Positions 33,925 through 44,972 of a stretch of DNA of 64,000 bases are shown piece after piece; the first letter of the stretch is position 1, and each line of letters opens with the position of its first letter. Location: positions 662,721,676-662,785,675 of the forward strand of contig CM048744.1 in assembly GCA_026315105.1 (NCBI GenBank), written 5' to 3'. Under the pieces are notes generated by a model. It did no database searches. It had not been told where the DNA came from and was given only the letters and a program-made list of their open reading frames with translations. Both the position numbers and the translations under genes were made by a program. Source of the stretch: Locusta migratoria (Eukaryota; Arthropoda; Insecta; Orthoptera; Acrididae).

Positions 33925-34290
33925 CATCTCTACGATAGAAGAAAGCAATATGTTGGTTGACTCTTCAAGAAGAGTAAGCTTTCAACAACTTTGACATACA
34001 GTGATGCAGTACGTCTCTCCAGCGGCGCCTGTTACGGGAGTTCGTCGATCATCTCCGCGACGCTATCACGCTTGCTAAATGAACCTGTAACAAAGTTTGC
34101 TGCTCTCATATGGATTTTCTCTGTCTCGTTCATCAATCCAATCTGGCACGGATCGCACACTCATGAACAATGGTTAAGTACTGCACGAACGCCTTTTGTC
34201 GGCTGCTTCCTTTGTTGATGGCCTACACTTCCCGAGGATTCCTGGCCAGTGACTTGTCAGTCTGGTACCTGCCTCCCTCAAGAATTCACA
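33925..34290 (-). mobile_element. LINE RT C-terminal fragment
   Basis: Minus sense reads IGLMNETEKIHMRAANFVTG, then SFSKRDSVAEMIDELP, corresponding to the 'VQRRAARFV..W..L..RR' C-terminal region of LINE RTs. Heavily decayed, edges approximate. Confidence 0.6.
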
Positions 34291-34399
34291 GTTAATTGCA
34301 TGTAGTCTCTCCACTTCAAATAACTTCTTATGCTTACTCCCAAATTTCGGTGAATCCTTCCTGTTGTTCTACAATTTATTTGTTCATTTATAATGGTTC

Positions 34400-35592
34400 T
34401 CTGTTGCATAGGACCGAATTTAGGAGTGAGACTCCATGGTCGTGGAACAAGTCAATACATAAATTTTTACACGAGAATGGTAGTAGAAAAATTTTAAGTA
34501 ATCCTATGCACATGACAATCTTAAGACAAAGTGAAAAGAATCAATAAAGAAAAAAAAATTAACTTAATTGTTTAACTTTTCTCGGAGTTCCTCGACAGAA
34601 TAAAAGGAGTGAGCCATGAGGTAACTCTTCAATTTAGATTTGAAAGCGTGTGGGTTAGTGCTAAGATTCTTTATTTCTTGTGGCAGCTTATTGAAAATGG
34701 ATGCTGCAGATTACTGTACACCTTTCTGAACAAGTGTCAAGGTGGTGTGACGCAAATGTAGATTCGACGTCTGTCTAGCATTCACCGAGTGAAAGCTACT
34801 AACTCGTGGGAATAAGCTGATATTATTAACAATAAACGACATTAAAGAAAAAACGTATTGTGACGCCAGTGTCAAAATTCCCAGACTACTGAAAAGGGGT
34901 CGACATGACGTTCGTGAACTTATTGCTCGAACCGCCCGTTTTTGAGGCAGAAATATCCTTTTTGCATCAGGCGAGTTACCCCAAAAAATAATGCCGTACG
35001 TCATAAGTGCGTGAAAGTAAGCGTAATAGACTACTTTTCGTGTTGAAAAATCACTTATTTCAGATATTGTTTTAATGGTAAATATAGCAGAATTTAGTTT
35101 TGGAACAAGATCCTAAACATGGGCTTTCCACGACAGCTTACTGTCTATATGAATACCTAGAAATTTGAACTGTTCAGTCTCACTTATCATATGCAATTTG
35201 TTTTCTACAATCCATGAACTTATCTCTTGAAATGCATTATTTGATACTGTGTCAATATTACGAGCAACATCCTTCACTACCAAACTGGTATCATCAACAA
35301 ACAAAAATATTTTACAGTCATCTGTTATAATCGAAGGCATATCATTTACATAAATAAGAAACAGCAACGATCCCAAAACAAACCCCTTGGGCACCCCACA
35401 CTTAATTGTGCCCCATTGCGATTGTACGTCATAGCCATTTTCTACGCTGCGGAGAATTACCTTCTGTTGTCTATTATTAAAGAGGTGAACCAGTTGTGAG
35501 CTACTCCTCGTATTCCATAATGTTCCAACTTCTGCAACAATATTTTGTGATCAACACAATCAAACGCTTTTGTTAAATCAAACAAGACGCCT
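34400..35592 (-). pseudogene. LINE RT fragment, Jockey/CR1-like
   Basis: Minus sense in order: PKGFVLGSLLFLIYVNDMPS, 'CKIFLFVDDTSLVV' (FVDD active site in place of YADD/FADD), 'FKFLGIHIDSKLSWKAHV', then YGIIFWGNSPDAKRIFLPQK, 'FSSLGILTLASQYVFSLMSF' and TLTLVQKGVQ, followed by the 3' non-coding part. Same clade as the LINE at 360-3085. Several frameshifts. Its 5' side ends where a mariner remnant begins at about 35600. Confidence 0.8.
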
Positions 35593-35610
35593 TATGTCCG
35601 TCGCCGTTTA

Positions 35611-35795
35611 TATACAACCTCTGACAATAAAGTTCGAAAACAGTCCTGTAACATTAACGTAGATGAACTATTTACCTCTCTGTCCTTCGAAATAGTAACC
35701 TCCCATAACTATGTAGCACTGAGCTCTTCGAAACATGCCGTGATAACTTTGCACAAAGTCTTCCATTAGGATGACGTTCAAACGCTTCGTCACAG
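35611..35795 (-). mobile_element. mariner 3'-end remnant
   Basis: TTCGAACTTTATTGTCAGAG (inverse of 35614-35633) next to TA looks like a mariner inverted end, preceded in minus sense by 'CYIVMGGYYFEGQRGK', the C-terminal end typical of mariner transposases (…GxYFE). The other end is absent. Confidence 0.6.
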
Positions 35796-35796
35796 T

Positions 35797-35850
35797 AAGG
35801 ACTCGAACCTCCAGCGGGAACGGCCGCCCAGTCCGCATGACGCTCTTCAT
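35797..35850 (-). mobile_element. SINE head fragment
   Basis: Minus sense: GCGTCATGCGGACTGGGCGG, GGAGGTTCGAGTCCTTAC. Only the middle of a family B-type tRNA head. Confidence 0.6.
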
Positions 35851-35961
35851 AAGGTAGATCGATCTTTTGCGGACTTAAGTTCGTTTTGTTTTATGTTGAT
35901 CGTTTCACTGTTTGCTCAGTTCTCTCTCTCTCACGGTCTATTTTCATGCGACAGGCACTTT

Positions 35962-36164
35962 GCCGCGGTGGAGTAGCCGAGCGGTCTAAAGCGTCTCGTG
36001 CGGAGCGCGCGGTTGCTCGCCGTGGATGTTCGAGTCCTCCCGGGGGCATGGGTGTGTGTGTTGTCCTTAGGTTAGTTTACCTAGGTTTAAGTAGTTTGTA
36101 AGCTACGGACTGATGACCACGCAGTTTGCTCCGATAGATTTACAAACATATGAACGTTTTTGAT
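35962..36164 (+). mobile_element. family B SINE
   Basis: GCCGCGGTGGAGTAGCCGAG head, GATGTTCGAGTCC B box, body TTAAGTAGTTTGTAAGC, end GAACGTTTTTGAT. Duplication AGGCACTTT at 35953-35961 and 36165-36173. The head resembles a type-2 (Ser/Leu-like) tRNA. Confidence 0.93.
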
Positions 36165-36173
36165 AGGCACTTT

Positions 36174-36919
36174 CTTTGATGTATGGAGTCTAATGTTTCG
36201 AATATTCTCGTCTATCGCTTAAACGCATACACATTTGAATGTAATTACCTTTGCTTATAAAACGTGTCTTGAAGATTCTTGCCGTTTTTGGTTCAGATGG
36301 AGCAATAACTGTGGATTGCTTTCTGCATTGTTGGGAAACTATTTTCTTCCTTTCGAGGTTTTATTGTCAAGTTGGTGCGGTTTCTGCTTCAGCTACAACT
36401 GTGGTGGCCGATCTGATCATTAAATAATGTAAGCATTGCATTTCATATAAGTTTCTTTGGTTCTGCACTTTCTGGTTTCTCTGGAATTCTAGTGAAGAAG
36501 CCTTGACGTTTCTGAGTAGAAAACCGACGTATTTCTGCAAAAGACGTCTCCTGTTGTTTCTTAGCATTTTTGTTCTTAGTAGAAAATTAAATACGTCATT
36601 AAAAATCAAATATTTGAAGAGAATCTAAATAAACTGTCCTGCAAAGTACCGTTTCATACCTTTCAGTGGTACTTAGGAAACCTAATGACAGATGTGGAGT
36701 TATTTTGAGAGGAGGCTCCCCCCCCCCTTTCCCCCACAGACCAAAATCCTGGATTCCCACTGTGAGATGTCTACTTGAAATCACGTAACTATTCTTTACA
36801 TTAGTCTTTCTCTCCCCCCCCCCCCCCTCTGAAAATATCTACTATATCAACCACTGCTATTCACGCTCATCCGATTTTGTACTCAGAAATCTACCTTGCT
36901 AAGCGCTTGGGGCAATGCT
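36174..36919. other. unassigned sequence
   Basis: Short frames on both strands, C-runs at about 36719-36727 and 36816-36828. Nothing recognised. Confidence 0.4.
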
Positions 36920-36927
36920 GTCGTGGC

Positions 36928-37119
36928 CAGTGACGTATCCAAGATCGTACTCTGGGGGTGGGGGGGGGGGGGCTGAGGTCAATCACCGGGTTAAGGATCG
37001 CGGTCTGTGGGAGGCTGAGGTCACCGGGCTAAGGCTCGTGGTCTGGGTGGCCAAGGTCAAGGTCAATCACCGAGCTGACGTGATTTCTAAAAAAATAAAT
37101 AAATAAAAGAATACCACTG
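36928..37119. mobile_element. short hAT-type MITE
   Basis: Left end CAGTGACGTATCCAAG followed by a G-run, right end ...CCACTG, inside GTCGTGGC / GTCGTGAC (7 of 8 match) at 36920-36927 and 37120-37127. CAGTGxCGTATCC followed by poly-G is a common hAT MITE start. Interior holds two copies of a GGTCAATCACCG-type word. Confidence 0.65.
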
Positions 37120-37127
37120 GTCGTGAC

Positions 37128-37937
37128 GTATAACAAAAATCGATCAGAGTGTTGCGACTGCACCTTCACTTCACTCCTGCGGCGACATAATTCCTAATCT
37201 ATGCCCAAATAAGTTCAAAGCAATGATGGCTGGTGCTTGAGATGACTGGGGGTTCACATCTTTGAGTACCGGATCATAATAATGGCTGTGGCTCTCCCCC
37301 CCCCCCCCCCCCCCCCCGCTCGGCGCGTGATCGTTTCTGGCGCCCCTCCCTCTCGCACCCGCTTGGCGACCAAAGAGACAGTTTGGCGCACATCTCTGCG
37401 AGTGGTGCCGGGGGAAAGCGCCCCCGTATGCCCCCCCCCCCCGCCTCCTTAGATATATTGTCGTTAACAGATATGCAGAATGTCTTACCTCGGCTTGTTA
37501 GCGCTTCCTTCAACTCGAGCTGAGGCGTCGGCCTACCAAGTTTATTTATTTCACACTTTCATTTCTAAAAGATACTGAAAGTTGCTCATTTTTCTTTCAT
37601 AAGAACATACGAATATGCACATGAACACTAAAACACAGTAAGTAAATGATTTCACTGTTAAGTGACTGTAACAAAATGAATCTGTTACGATGAAGAGACA
37701 AGCTACCTACGGATCACATGACGCTGTAAGCAGCACCCCCTCCTAACCTTACACTTGCGCAAATGCTGCTTCCCCCCCATATCTTTTCAAACAGTTCAAT
37801 ATTTGTTACAACGAAGGGTATAAATGTCTCTTACCGTCAAAATAGCGACACATTTACTAAAACGTCCAAAGATATGTGAGAAGTAACATTGTTGTTCCGG
37901 TATCTGCTAAAAAAAGATTGGATTTCAAAAAAAATTG
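37128..37937. other. unassigned, C-runs
   Basis: Contains C-runs at 37296-37317 and 37431-37442. No gene recognised. Confidence 0.4.
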
Positions 37938-38000
37938 CTTGCAGTTGGTCTCGAACCCACTACCATGACGGCGCAACGCGATGCCGGTAACCACACGGCT
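37938..38000 (-). repeat. tRNA-like sequence, likely SINE relic
   Basis: Minus sense: GCCGTGTGGTTACCGGCATC as A-box side and GTGGGTTCGAGACC as a perfect B box. Cloverleaf acceptor pairing is not convincing, so I treat it as a SINE or tRNA relic. Confidence 0.5.
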
Positions 38001-39641
38001 TTTCTTACTAGGTGGAGAGTACTGACTTAATTATTATTCATGATCGGATCTTCTGAAGGCTTTTATAGTTGATGCATCTTAAAAAAGATATTTTACCAAA
38101 TATGGCGTGATTTTATGAATCTTCAATGCGCCAAAAACAAATATGAAGGGCGGATGTTGCCTTCATCGAGGATTTGCGCAAGCGCAAGGCGAGGGATGTA
38201 GTACGTAGCTACAGTGTCTTGTTTCAGGACCATTCGTGCGTAATCGCCAGAGCTCGAGTAGCCAGCAGCTGGTGTTTCTACCAGCTCCAACGCCAATGTT
38301 AAAAGCGACGTTACTGCCGCGGGAGCGACTATATACTGTTTCTAGAGGGTTCAGAAGATAATTTGAACCTCAGCCGCGCATGCGCATTGGAACGCTGCGG
38401 CCACTGCCGCCTACATTAAGCGGCCGCGCTACGACTCATCTACCTACTGTGTCCGCGACGTAAAACTATTCTCATGCGATAAAAATACTTTGAATGTGCG
38501 TATAAAATGATCCGATAGATGAACGAAACGAAGAATGATAGTTTAAAAACACTTTTAAAAGTATTTATTTATTTACTTTTTTTGACGGCAAGCCTTTTCC
38601 CGGGGGTTCACCGGACGGGACGCACCGCCACTGGTTTAAAGGCTTTCAGTTCCCTGCGGTGTGTTGGGATTCTTAAACGTTTTATCTATAACATACGCAT
38701 TTTTCCTGGCCGAAAGCCAGCATCTCCCGCTTCAACTCATTGCTTACAAACTTTTTAATTACGATTACGATTAATATTACAATTCGTAAGTTTACTCTGA
38801 GCTGCAAAGTTGACGCAATTGATCGTAACAGAGGGCATATTGTCACTGGTGTCGGCAATTCGGTATTGCTATTGTCGGCAACTGGGCTTCAATGAGGGAA
38901 AGGGCTCTTGTAGGGTGGGGGCTCACTTTGTTTTGCCGTTCAGGGCCTCCGATACCACAGAGTAACGTATATTTTGTCTGTGCCGATACGCTTAGTCCCT
39001 CACTGCCTGTAAAGCTGCGTTTACACTACTTGGTTATTGCAGCAATTTACTTGCGCGGAGAAACTTGCCGAACTACTTGCGAGTGTAAACTCGTCACCAA
39101 TTCAACTTGTGACCAGTAGCAATTTACTGCACAAGTTACATGCTGCAAGTATCCCACTTTCATCGTGAACTGCGTCCGAGAAGGTTCTGCAAGTAACTTG
39201 CATCTTCTAGGATTCATTTCTATTTTGCGCAAGTTGAAAGCGTACGTTTTTGTAAGTATGTCGTCCACATCAGACACATATTTAATCTTTTACTGAATGT
39301 CACAATTAATTTCATGTAACCATCCCGCCATTTACATGTAAAATTAATTTATTGCAACAAATCTCTGAACGTACTTCATAAAAATTCTTCTATATTTGAG
39401 ATGACATACAGGTACTATAAAGATGCAGTTTTCGCACGAAGTAGGACGATGATGGAAAAAAAATATGTATGTAGTGGCTCTTGCAGTAGTGAATATAACA
39501 TATATTTGGGGAGATTAATGTAAAGATAAGTAATTTTAAGCACACTTCCCATATATTTTATATCAGTTTTGCTGCTCATACTCAGAGGATAATTTGCGCT
39601 GAAGCACCTTTTACTTTACCGAGATCAAGCTTTTTATGAAT
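38001..39641. other. unassigned, left flank of RTE
   Basis: A GC-rich patch at 38180-38460 stands out from its surroundings. 39012-39240 begins AGCTGCGTTTACACT and is rich in ACTTGC words; similar words and CTTGCATCTTCTAGGATT recur at 43255-43430 beyond the RTE, so the RTE may have inserted into an older repeat. Confidence 0.45.
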
Positions 39642-39654
39642 GACATTAAATCAT

Positions 39655-42600
39655 GTTGTTTGTTGTTGTGATCTTCAGTCCAGAGACTGGTTTGATGCAG
39701 CTCTCCACCCTACTCTATCCTGAGCAAGCCTTTTCATCTCCTCATAAGAACGACAACCCACATCCACTTGAATCTGCTTACTATACGCGTCTCTTGGTCT
39801 CCCTCTGCGATTTTTACCCCACACACTTCCCTCCAACGCTAAATTCACAATTCCTTGATGTCTAAGAATGTGGCCTACCAATCTATCCCTTCTTTTGGTC
39901 AAGGTATGCCAGAAATTTCTTTTCTCCCCAATTCGGTTCAGTACCTCCTCATTAGTTACGCGATCCACCCACCTAATCTTCAGCATTCTTCTGTAGCACC
40001 ACATTTCAAAAGCCTCTATCCTCTTTCTGTCCACACTGCTTATCGTCCATGTTTCACTCCCATACAAGGCAACACTCCATACAAATGCCTTCAGAAAGGC
40101 CTTCCTTAGGCTTAAATCAATATTCGATGTTAACAAATTTCTCTTTTTCAAAAACGCCTTTCTACCCATTGCCATTCTGTATTTTATATCATCTGTACTG
40201 CGACCATCATTTGTTATTTTACTGCCCAAGTAACAAAACTCCTCTACCTCCTTTATTGTTTCGTTACCTAATCTAATTCCTTCAGCATCACCTGATTTTC
40301 TTACACTGCACTCCATTACCCTAGTTTTGCTCTTGTTAATATTCATCTTATATGCACCTTTCAGCACACAGTCCATTCCGTTCAATTGCTCTTCCAGGTC
40401 CTTTGCTGTATCTGACAGAATTACTATGTCGTCGGCAAAACGCAATGTTTGTAATTCTTCACCCTGAACTTTAATTCCTTCTCCAAATTTCTCCTTGCTT
40501 TCCTTTATAGCTTGCTCAATGTACAAATTGAACAACAGTGGGGAAAGGCTACAACCCTGTCTTACTCCCTTTCCAACCACTGCATCCCTTTCATGTCCTT
40601 CAACTCTGACAACCGCTGTCTGGTTTTTGTACAAGTTGTAAATAACCTTACGCTCCCTATATTTTACTCCTGCTTGCTTCAGAACTTAAAAGAGTTTATT
40701 CCAATCAACATTGTCAAAAGCCTTCTCCAAATCTACAAAAGCTAGAAATGTTGGTTTGCCTTTTCTTAATCTATCTTCTAGGATAAGCCGTAAAGTGATT
40801 ATTGCCTCCCGTGTTCCTACATTTCTCCTGAACCCAAACTGATCTTCCCCGAGGTCGGCTTCTACCAGCTTTTCCATCCTTCTGTATATAATCCGTGTTA
40901 ATATTTTGCAACCATGACTTATTAAACTGATGGTTCTGTAGTTTTCACACCTGTCTGCACCTGCTTTCTTTGGAATGGGGATTATAACATTTTTCTTAAA
41001 GTCTGAGGGTACTTCACCTGTCTCATACATCTTACACACAATGTGAAACAATTTTGTCATGGCTGGTTCTCCCAGAGACTTCAGTAGCTCTGACGGGATA
41101 TCATCTACTCCAGGGGCCTTGTTTCGACTTAGATCTTTCAGGGCTCTGTCAAATTCATCTCTTAGTATAGTATCTCCTATTTCATCATCATCTACATCAT
41201 CTTCCCTCCCTACAATAATGTCTCGAAGTTCATTTCCTTTGTAGAGCCTCTCTATATACTCATTCCACCTTTCAGCTTTCCCTTCTTTGCTGAGAACTGG
41301 TTTTCCATCAGCGTCCTTGATATTCATAGAGCTGTTTTTCTTATCGCCAAATGTTTCTTTTATTTTCCGGTAGGCTGTATCTATTTTTCCCCTATTTATA
41401 CATTCTTCTACATCCTTGCATTTGCCTTCTAGCCACTCCTGCTTAGCTATTTTGCACTTCCTGACAATCTCATTTCTTAGTCGTCTGTACTCCATTTTGC
41501 CTGTTTCATTTACTGCATTTTTATACTTTCTCCTTTTATCGATTAAATTTAGTATCTCCTGTGATATCCAAGGATTCTTTGTAGGTCTTGCCTTCCTACC
41601 TATTTTGTCCTCTGCTGCCTTCACTATTTCATCTCTCAATTTTACCCATTCCTCCTCAACTGTTTTATTTTCCCCTGTTTCTGTCAATTGTTGCCTGAAG
41701 CTCCCTCTGAAATTCTTAAGAACTTCGGGTTCCTTCAATTTATCTAGGTCCCATCTCCTTATTTTCCTACCTTTCTGCAGTTTCTTCAGTTTCAGCCTAC
41801 AGTTCATAATCAACAAGTTATGGTCAGAGTCTATGTCTGCCCCTGGGTATGTTCTACACTTCAAAACCTGGTTCCGAAATCTATGTCTTACCATTATAAA
41901 ATCTATCTGGTATCTCCCGGTGTCTCCTGGTTTCTTCCACGTATACAACCTTCTTTTGTGATTCTTAAACCAGGTGTTTGTTATAACTAAATTATGTTCC
42001 GTGCAAAATTCTACCAGGCGGCTTCCTCTTTCATTCCTTTTGCCCAGACCATATTCACCCACTATCTTCCCTTCCCTTCCTTGTCCTACTACCGAATTCC
42101 AGTCTCCCATAACAATTAACTTTCCTCTCCCTTAATTGTCTGAATAATTTCCTTTAGCTCCTCATATATTTCTTCGATCTCCTCATCATCGGCAGAGCTA
42201 GTTGGCATATAAACCTGTACTACTGTTGTCGGTGTTGGCTTCGTATCTATCTTGACAATGATAATTCGATCGCTGTGCTGGTCATAGTAGTTTACCCGCA
42301 TTCCTATTTTCTTATTCATTATCAATCCTACTCCTGTGATACCCCCAACTGATTTTGTATTTATAATCCTGTACTCACCTGACCAGAAATCCTGTTCATC
42401 CTGCCACCGAACTTCACTAATCCCCACTATATCTAACTTCAACCTATCCATTTCCCTTTTTAAATTTTCTAATTTTCCTACTTGATTAAGGGATCTAACA
42501 TTCCACGCTCCGACCCGTAGAATGCCAGTATTGTCTTTCCTGATGATCACATCCTCCTGAGTAGTCCCCGCCCGGAGATCCGAATGGGGGACTATTTTAC

Positions 42601-42946
42601 CTCCGGAATATTTTACCCGAGAGGATGCCATCATCATATGTTCATACAGTAGAGCTGCATGACCTCGGGAAAAATAACGGCTGTAGTTTCCCCTTGCTTT
42701 CAGCCGTTCGCAGTAGCTGTGTGGCAAAGCCACATTAGCTGATGTTACAAGGCCAGCTCAGTCAATCATCCAGACTGTTGCCCCTGTAACTACTGAAAAG
42801 GCTGCTGCCCCTCTTCAGGAACCACACGTTTGTCTGGCCTCTCCACAGATACCCCTCCGCTGTGGTTGCACCTACGGTACGGCTATCTGTATCGTTGAGG
42901 CACGCAAGCCACCCCACCTCGGCAATGTCTGTGGTTCATGGGAGTG
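39655..42946 (-). mobile_element. near-full-length RTE-type LINE
   Basis: 3292 bp flanked by an exact 13-bp duplication GACATTAAATCAT at 39642-39654 and 42947-42959. Minus sense: 5' non-coding leader (about 42734-42946), endonuclease, RT, and a 3' end of AAGATCACAACAACAAACAAC. A short ACA-type tail and about 3.3 kb length fit the RTE clade. Three other partial copies lie in this window (46.5-47.7, 50.7-51.2, 63.7-64.0 kb). Confidence 0.95.
39675..42733 (-). pseudogene. RTE endonuclease-reverse transcriptase, two lesions
   Basis: About 1000 codons. N-terminal EEP endonuclease: GAWNVRSLNQVGKLENLK, 'LDIVGISEVRWQDEQDF', then MGDWNSVVGQ and SDHNLLIMNC (catalytic His). RT: 'SRNKAPGVDDIPSELLK', 'NYRTISLISHGCKILTRII', motif A FLAFVDLEKAFD, motif B GVRQGCSLSPLLFNLYIE, active site LRFADDIVILSD, C-terminal 'WTISSVDRKRIEAFEMWCYR'. 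Two lesions only: a one-base frameshift at about 42115-42122 and a TAA at about 40684-40686 where the 47.3-kb copy keeps CAA (Gln). Confidence 0.93.
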
Positions 42947-42959
42947 GACATTAAATCAT

Positions 42960-43475
42960 AAAAAAAAATAAAAAAAAATCTTAAAACGTTCCCTGGATGA
43001 AATACCTGTGTGAAATGCACCCTGTATTGGAATGACGTGTCTAGTTAATATTAATAAACAATGCACATTATTTATAGACATTATAGAAAAGTTTTCAAAG
43101 CTATCCATGTTCTCGGCACACAGTACTTTCAACAAATTATTATAGATTCCATATCGTGAAGTATACAGTGTGAAATAAAAATGTTTCTCGTTTTCGTGTT
43201 CTTTGTAAAAACTAAGAGCTACCAGCTACAGCATAACTGACCCACCTACTCGACATTTTACTTGCCCTCACGTGAAAGTACGCGTTAACGGTGACTGCAC
43301 GTTAATGGTGCAAGTTACTTGTCAAAGAACTTGCAAAACTGTCTTGCATCTTCTAGGATTGACACAGCAGCAGCGTATCCTTATAACTTGCAGCAATAAC
43401 TTATGCAAGCTACTTACTGGAGTAAACAAGCTGTAACGCTCCCTTCAAGCATAATAAAAATCACTTTTCATGTAA
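42960..43475. other. unassigned, right flank of RTE
   Basis: A-rich run just after the target duplication, then ACTTGC-rich sequence (43255-43430) related to 39012-39240. Confidence 0.45.
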
Positions 43476-43561
43476 CGCAGCGCGGAATGGCCGCGTGCTC
43501 TAAGGCGTCATGCGATGGACTGGGTGGCCGTTCACGCTGAAGGTTCGAGTCCTCCCTCGAG

Positions 43562-43602
<41 letters not shown>

Positions 43603-43698
43603 TTGTGTGTGTGTTTTGTCCTTAGTGTAAGTTAGTTTGTACGTCTAGGGACTGTTGATCATAGCAGTTTGCTCCAATAAGTTTGCAAACATTTGAAC
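43476..43698 (+). mobile_element. family B SINE with (GT)n body
   Basis: GCAGCGCGGAATGGCCGCGT head, AAGGTTCGAGTCCTCC B box, (GT)n at 43564-43614 with interruptions, then GTCCTTAG and GTTTGCAAACATTTGAACA end. No clear duplication. Confidence 0.85.
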
Positions 43699-43895
43699 AT
43701 GTCAGAAAATGTCTTGCCGATGAGAATCAGATGCTGTGTTATGCTAGCTTGAGACTTAAATTCAATCACACATTTGGTCTGCAATTCTGTAAAGAAGCTG
43801 ACATGTATGTTGTTATAGGCGACAGTGTGGAATCGTATCTAAGGCCTTCCGAGAAACAAGATATTTGTCATGTTTCTAGGAGCCCGTATCAACTA

Positions 43896-44970
43896 TACTC
43901 CATTCACCGAAACGAGAGACGTACTGTAAACACGGCAAGTCGCGTGACCATAGCGCTGCCGTCGAGGGGTGTACAAGGCAGGGGCGCACAGTCAGCGTGG
44001 CCGTCTCCACTGCAGGTGTGAGCTCTTTAGTGTGTGTTGTACAGCGGCGATTTCAGGATCTCTTAAGTTCATCTTTAAAGACGTTTGAAAGACTAGTTGA
44101 ACCTTCAAGAAGTGGTTTCAAGATGTTCTTCCTCGGCTTGCAGTTATTGTTGAATTCCAATAAGCACGAAATATCAGAGTGGTTAAAATCTAAAAACCTC
44201 GATTTTGAAGACGGTAGGTTGAAGAAATAACTTTTAGATATATTTCAAAATCACAGAACAGCGCAAAACGAATACGCGATAGATGAAATGGCGAAGAATG
44301 CAGGGAAAACTGTTCTTAGAATTCCTCCTTACCGCTGTGGATTAAACGCCATCGAGTAAGTGTGAGCCAGAATCAAAGGCTATGTTGCAGCGAAAGACAA
44401 AACAAACAAAATGCCGGAAGTTAAAGAACTGCAAGAAGCAGCAGTAAAAACAGTGACTGCAGAAGTTTGGAACAAGTGCGTCCTCCGTGTCGTATTTTTA
44501 GTTCAAAGTCAAATGTGGAAATTGTAGAGGAGAGAGGAGCGGTTTGGTATAAACCTCAATGAAAACAGTTCAAGTGTGACAGAATGAAGCTTGTTTCGCA
44601 GTCCTTTACATTCTTATTACTGGTAATGTTATTAAAAATTGTGTACGAATGGAGCGTTTTGTTAGCAACTTGAACGAAAACAAATCTGTTTTGACAGAAT
44701 GAACTCAGTTTCATCGTACTTTTAACATTATTGTAACTGGCTTTGAACTTCCATGTCGTGCTTTATTTCATTACATTGTTGCCCAGGTTTCCCAGGGTCC
44801 GCTATGACGTCAGCTCGGGAGCCAGCCGACGCAACCAACTACAAAGCGTGCGCCAAGGATTTTGCACACCCCTACGTATCACGTGAACACCGAGAGCTTT
44901 CGCTGGAAACGAGCGTAGTCTCTCACGTGAGACTGTTTACGTTTCGTCCCAGCTCTCGGTGAACGGACTA
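43896..44970 (+). mobile_element. IS630/Tc1-mariner-type transposon, 1.08 kb
   Basis: Ends TACTCCATTCACCGA and, inverted, TAGTCCGTTCACCGA, next to TA at 43894-43895 and 44971-44972. Encodes the C-terminal part of a transposase. The first half of the gene is missing. Confidence 0.75.
44112..44530 (+). pseudogene. transposase fragment, C-terminal catalytic part
   Basis: Reads 'ISEWLKSKNLDFEDGRLKK', a stop, LLDIFQNHRTAQNEYAIDEM, 'GKTVLRIPPYRCGLNAIE' (catalytic Glu at the end; relatives have LNPIE), a stop, then VWARIKGYVAAKD and 'AAVKTVTAEVWNKCVLRV'. This order fits the IS630-like DDE proteins seen in insect genomes. First Asp region absent. Confidence 0.75.
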
Positions 44971-44972
44971 TA

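Noticed and set aside
41416..41961. Plus-strand 181-codon frame
   Set aside because: Antisense of the RTE endonuclease-RT; the minus strand has all the motifs.
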